Below, piece after piece: positions 4,314 through 6,953 of a DNA stretch of 6,953 nt (the stretch's first letter is position 1; each line of letters starts with the position of its first letter). The position numbers and the translations under genes are program-made. The notes beneath the pieces are model-generated. The model was not told where the DNA came from. It worked only from the letters and a program-made list of their open reading frames with translations, and did no database searches. Source of the DNA: Candidatus Uhrbacteria bacterium (GTDB lineage: Bacteria > Patescibacteriota > Patescibacteriia > 2-12-FULL-60-25); the NCBI GenBank assembly GCA_016866635.1, contig VGLT01000045.1, positions 1 through 6,953 on the forward strand, in the 5' to 3' direction.

Positions 4314-6953
4314 TTAACTACATCCACTTGTGCCTCCGCAATTAAGGCATTTATAGCAAGCCGCATTGCGCACCATGATGGATCCGCAGGTCTCGCATGG
4401 CGGTGCATCTGTTTGATTTTCAAAACTGCTGGTTAATTTTTGTGCAGAGGAGCTAGCAGGCGCTGGATCAAGAAGCTTTACTTGATGACCCTGCTCACCT
4501 ATCGGTGCTAGTTCCAGAGTCGGTTGATCGAGGGAGGTTGTCTGGCCCTCGATATTGATTCCAATGGCTGTGCGCTCTTCGGTTGGAAGAAATTTAAGAG
4601 CCAGCCAGCGGAAAATATAATCAACCAATGATTTTGCGAGACGGATATTTGCATTTTGCGTAAAGCCTGATGGCTCAAAACGCATGTGGGCAAATTTATT
4701 GACCAGGACTTTAAGTGGTACGCCATATTGCAAGCCAATGGAGACCGAGGTAGCAAATGCGTCCATCAACCCACGAATGACACTTCCCTGCTTGCTCATG
4801 GTGATAAAAATCTCACCCGGAGACCCGTCATCATACAATCCAACCGTAAAATATCCCTCGTGAGAGCCGATCTGGAATTTGTGTGTTACGGCCTTTCGTT
4901 CATCCGGTAGTCTGCGACGCCTTGGTGCATATGTTTCTCCAATGACCGTTGGTTTTTGTTCCTGTAATTTTGTGATCTCCTGCCTGCTCGTCGTCAACGG
5001 CTGTGAACGCTTGCATCCATCGCGATAAATAGCAACGGCTTTTAACCCAAGCCTCCATCCTTCTTGATACACACTCATGATTTCTTCAACCGTCGCGGTT
5101 TCAGGTAAATTGACCGTTTTGGAGATGGCTCCAGAAATGAATGGCTGAACCGCCGCCATCATTTTGATGTGACCACGATAATGAATTGAGCGCGTTCCTC
5201 TAGCGGCCTTGAACGCACAATCAAAGACGGCAAGGTGCTCTGGCTTAAGGCATGGAGCACCTTCAATCGTGTCATTCTTATCAATAAAATCGAGAATGTC
5301 CCGAATTTCTGCTTCGTTGTATTGCAGACGATGGAGAGCTTCTGGAACGGTATCATTAACCATCTTGAGCATTCCCCCACCTACCAGCCACTTATATTTA
5401 ACCAGCGCTATGTCTGGCTCAACCCCAGTTGTCGCGCAGTCCATTAAAAACGAGATGGTCCCGGTTGGTGCGAGCACAGAGATTTGAGCATTTTTGTAAC
5501 CAAACTGTTCACCGACAGCCAACGCACGATCCCAGCAGTTCCTGGCTTCCTCTAGGAGGTCCCTGGTCACAGCCGCCGATGGAATCTGGTATGCCGCATC
5601 ACGATGCTTGCGCATAACTCCCAACATCGGTTCTCGATTAACAGGGTATCCGGCAAATGGGCCGAGTTTTTCTGCGATACGCGCAGACTGCTCATACGCA
5701 CAGCCAGACATCACCGACGTAATCGCCGCAGCAATATTTCGCCCCTCATCCGAGTCATACGGCAGGCCCATGGCCATGAGAAGAGATCCAAGATTTGCGT
5801 ATCCAAGACCAAGCGGACGATAGTCGAATGAATTCTGTTCAATCGCCGGTGTTGGATAGCTCGAAAAACCAACCGTGATTTCTTGCGCTGTGATAATAAT
5901 GCGACAACAATGTTCAAATGCAGCCACGTCAAAATCACCATTCGCCTTACGACAGCGCATCAAATTAATCGAGGCGAGGTTGCACGCCGTATCATTTAGG
6001 AACATGTATTCTGAACACGGGTTGGATGCGTAAATACGATCGGAATTTGACGAGGTGTGCCATGCATTGATGGTTGTGTCGTACTGCATTCCAGGATCCC
6101 CACATTGCCAAGCCGCCTCTGCGATTTGACGCATCACCTCGCGCGCCCGCAATCGCTCGCATGGATCGCCCGTCGTAACTTTTTTTGTCACCCATTCGCG
6201 GTCCTCTTCCACTGCTTGCATAAATTCGTCAGTCACGCGCACAGAGTTATTGGCATTTTGGAAAAAGATGGAGCCATAAGCCTCTCCGTCCAAGCTTCCG
6301 TCATATCCAGAATCGATCAATGTATGAGCCTTTTTTTCCTCCTTCGCTTTGCACCAAACGAATTCTAGGATATCTGGGTGTTCCACATCTAAAACAACCA
6401 TTTTTGCTGCTCGTCGAGTCTTTCCTCCGCTCTTGATAACGCCAGCAAAGGCATCTAAGCCCTTCATAAATGAGACGGGGCCTGATGACTTTCCGGAGGA
6501 TTGTGACAAATTTTCTTTTGATGATCGCAGAGTGGAGAGGTTTGCGCCTGAACCAGAACCATATTTAAACAACATCCCCTCTGTGACAGCGAGGTTCAAA
6601 ATTGATCGCATATCATCCTGCACGGAATTGATAAAACACGCCGAGCATTGTGGATGGTCTGTCACACCAACATTAAACCAGACAGGACTATTAAATGCCG
6701 CGCGCTGATTGACGAGAATGGAAGTAAGCTCGTGTTCAAAAACGAGTGCCTCTTGCTCATTCAAAAAATATCCCCCTCGCCGGCCCCAGTTGGAGATTGT
6801 TTTTGCCACACGATCCACCAACTGACGAACAGAGGTCTCTCTTTGTGGCGTGCCAATGCGGCCTCTAAAATACTTTGAAACAATGATATTGGTGGCCGTC
6901 TGAGAATAGAATGATGGAACCTCAACTTCCCGTTGTTCAAAAACAACCTTCCC
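4314..6953 (-). CDS. nrdJ: Adenosylcobalamin-dependent (class II) ribonucleotide reductase, 5' end cut off
   Basis: The reading frame is open to the right edge, so the true start lies outside; 879 residues are visible, numbered here from the edge. The enzyme reduces ribonucleotides to deoxyribonucleotides using a thiyl radical made from adenosylcobalamin, without oxygen dependence. Seen in order: KVVFEQ and SQTATN near the edge; NSPVWFNVG (88-96); SACF with redox Cys106; NPCSEY with Asn311, radical Cys313 and Glu315; redox Cys324 exactly 11 residues later, as in Thermotoga NrdJ; PTGTIS (496-501); YRDGCKRSQPL (643-653); a TSCPD-type domain (about 690-790); and a C-terminal Cys cluster at 853, 856, 866, 869, 872 and 878 ending in TSGCS, which carries reducing equivalents and probably zinc. 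All expected catalytic residues are present, with no intein or frameshift. A TTG at 6821 can look like a start, but strong family similarity continues 44 codons further. Any N-terminal ATP-cone would lie outside. Confidence 0.98.
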   Translation of the reverse strand, partial: GKVVFEQREVEVPSFYSQTATNIIVSKYFRGRIGTPQRETSVRQLVDRVAKTISNWGRRGGYFLNEQEALVFEHELTSILVNQRAAFNSPVWFNVGVTDHPQCSACFINSVQDDMRSILNLAVTEGMLFKYGSGSGANLSTLRSSKENLSQSSGKSSGPVSFMKGLDAFAGVIKSGGKTRRAAKMVVLDVEHPDILEFVWCKAKEEKKAHTLIDSGYDGSLDGEAYGSIFFQNANNSVRVTDEFMQAVEEDREWVTKKVTTGDPCERLRAREVMRQIAEAAWQCGDPGMQYDTTINAWHTSSNSDRIYASNPCSEYMFLNDTACNLASINLMRCRKANGDFDVAAFEHCCRIIITAQEITVGFSSYPTPAIEQNSFDYRPLGLGYANLGSLLMAMGLPYDSDEGRNIAAAITSVMSGCAYEQSARIAEKLGPFAGYPVNREPMLGVMRKHRDAAYQIPSAAVTRDLLEEARNCWDRALAVGEQFGYKNAQISVLAPTGTISFLMDCATTGVEPDIALVKYKWLVGGGMLKMVNDTVPEALHRLQYNEAEIRDILDFIDKNDTIEGAPCLKPEHLAVFDCAFKAARGTRSIHYRGHIKMMAAVQPFISGAISKTVNLPETATVEEIMSVYQEGWRLGLKAVAIYRDGCKRSQPLTTSRQEITKLQEQKPTVIGETYAPRRRRLPDERKAVTHKFQIGSHEGYFTVGLYDDGSPGEIFITMSKQGSVIRGLMDAFATSVSIGLQYGVPLKVLVNKFAHMRFEPSGFTQNANIRLAKSLVDYIFRWLALKFLPTEERTAIGINIEGQTTSLDQPTLELAPIGEQGHQVKLLDPAPASSSAQKLTSSFENQTDAPPCETCGSIMVRNAACYKCLNCGGTSGCS

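Overview
The window reads as a piece of bacterial chromosome from an uncultured lineage. The best guess is a member of the Candidate Phyla Radiation (Patescibacteria, Parcubacteria-like). The guess rests on a short membrane-anchored RmuC, a corrinoid adenosyltransferase close to a B12-dependent ribonucleotide reductase, weak or absent Shine-Dalgarno sites on several resident genes, and compact spacing. No rRNA or marker gene is present, so the assignment is inference. Stops TAA, TAG and TGA all occur, which fits genetic code 11.

Layout, left to right. Positions 1-967 hold a GC-rich orphan gene on the minus strand (start 967, stop 104) with one membrane segment and a leucine-zipper coiled coil. 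A nested GC-rich hairpin (31-91) follows its stop. Positions 968-1188 are a structured non-coding gap. Positions 1189-2840 are a two-gene minus-strand operon, rmuC then a SanA/YdcF-type (DUF218) membrane protein, 2 nt apart. Positions 2841-2956 are a divergent promoter region. Positions 2957-3262 (+) encode a 101-residue, extremely acidic protein (46 Asp/Glu). Its stop codon overlaps that of the convergent corrinoid adenosyltransferase gene (3259-3825, minus). Positions 3826-3895 contain overlapping divergent promoter candidates. Positions 3896-4252 (+) are a second GC-rich orphan gene with a textbook ribosome binding site and a strong terminator (4270-4310). Positions 4314-6953 (minus) are a class II ribonucleotide reductase that runs off the right edge.

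How the genes fit together: the adenosyltransferase makes adenosylcobalamin, the cofactor the class II reductase needs to start radical chemistry, so these two form a deoxynucleotide supply module. RmuC belongs to DNA maintenance, and the SanA-like protein to the envelope.

The most unusual feature is the pair of GC-rich orphan genes (about 60-65% GC in sampled lines, against about 38-50% in neighbours). Each has a strong Shine-Dalgarno site and a strong hairpin after its stop. One sits in opposite orientation between the reductase and adenosyltransferase genes. They look like self-contained transcription units added to a lower-GC background. No tRNA, rRNA, CRISPR array, insertion sequence or origin was seen.
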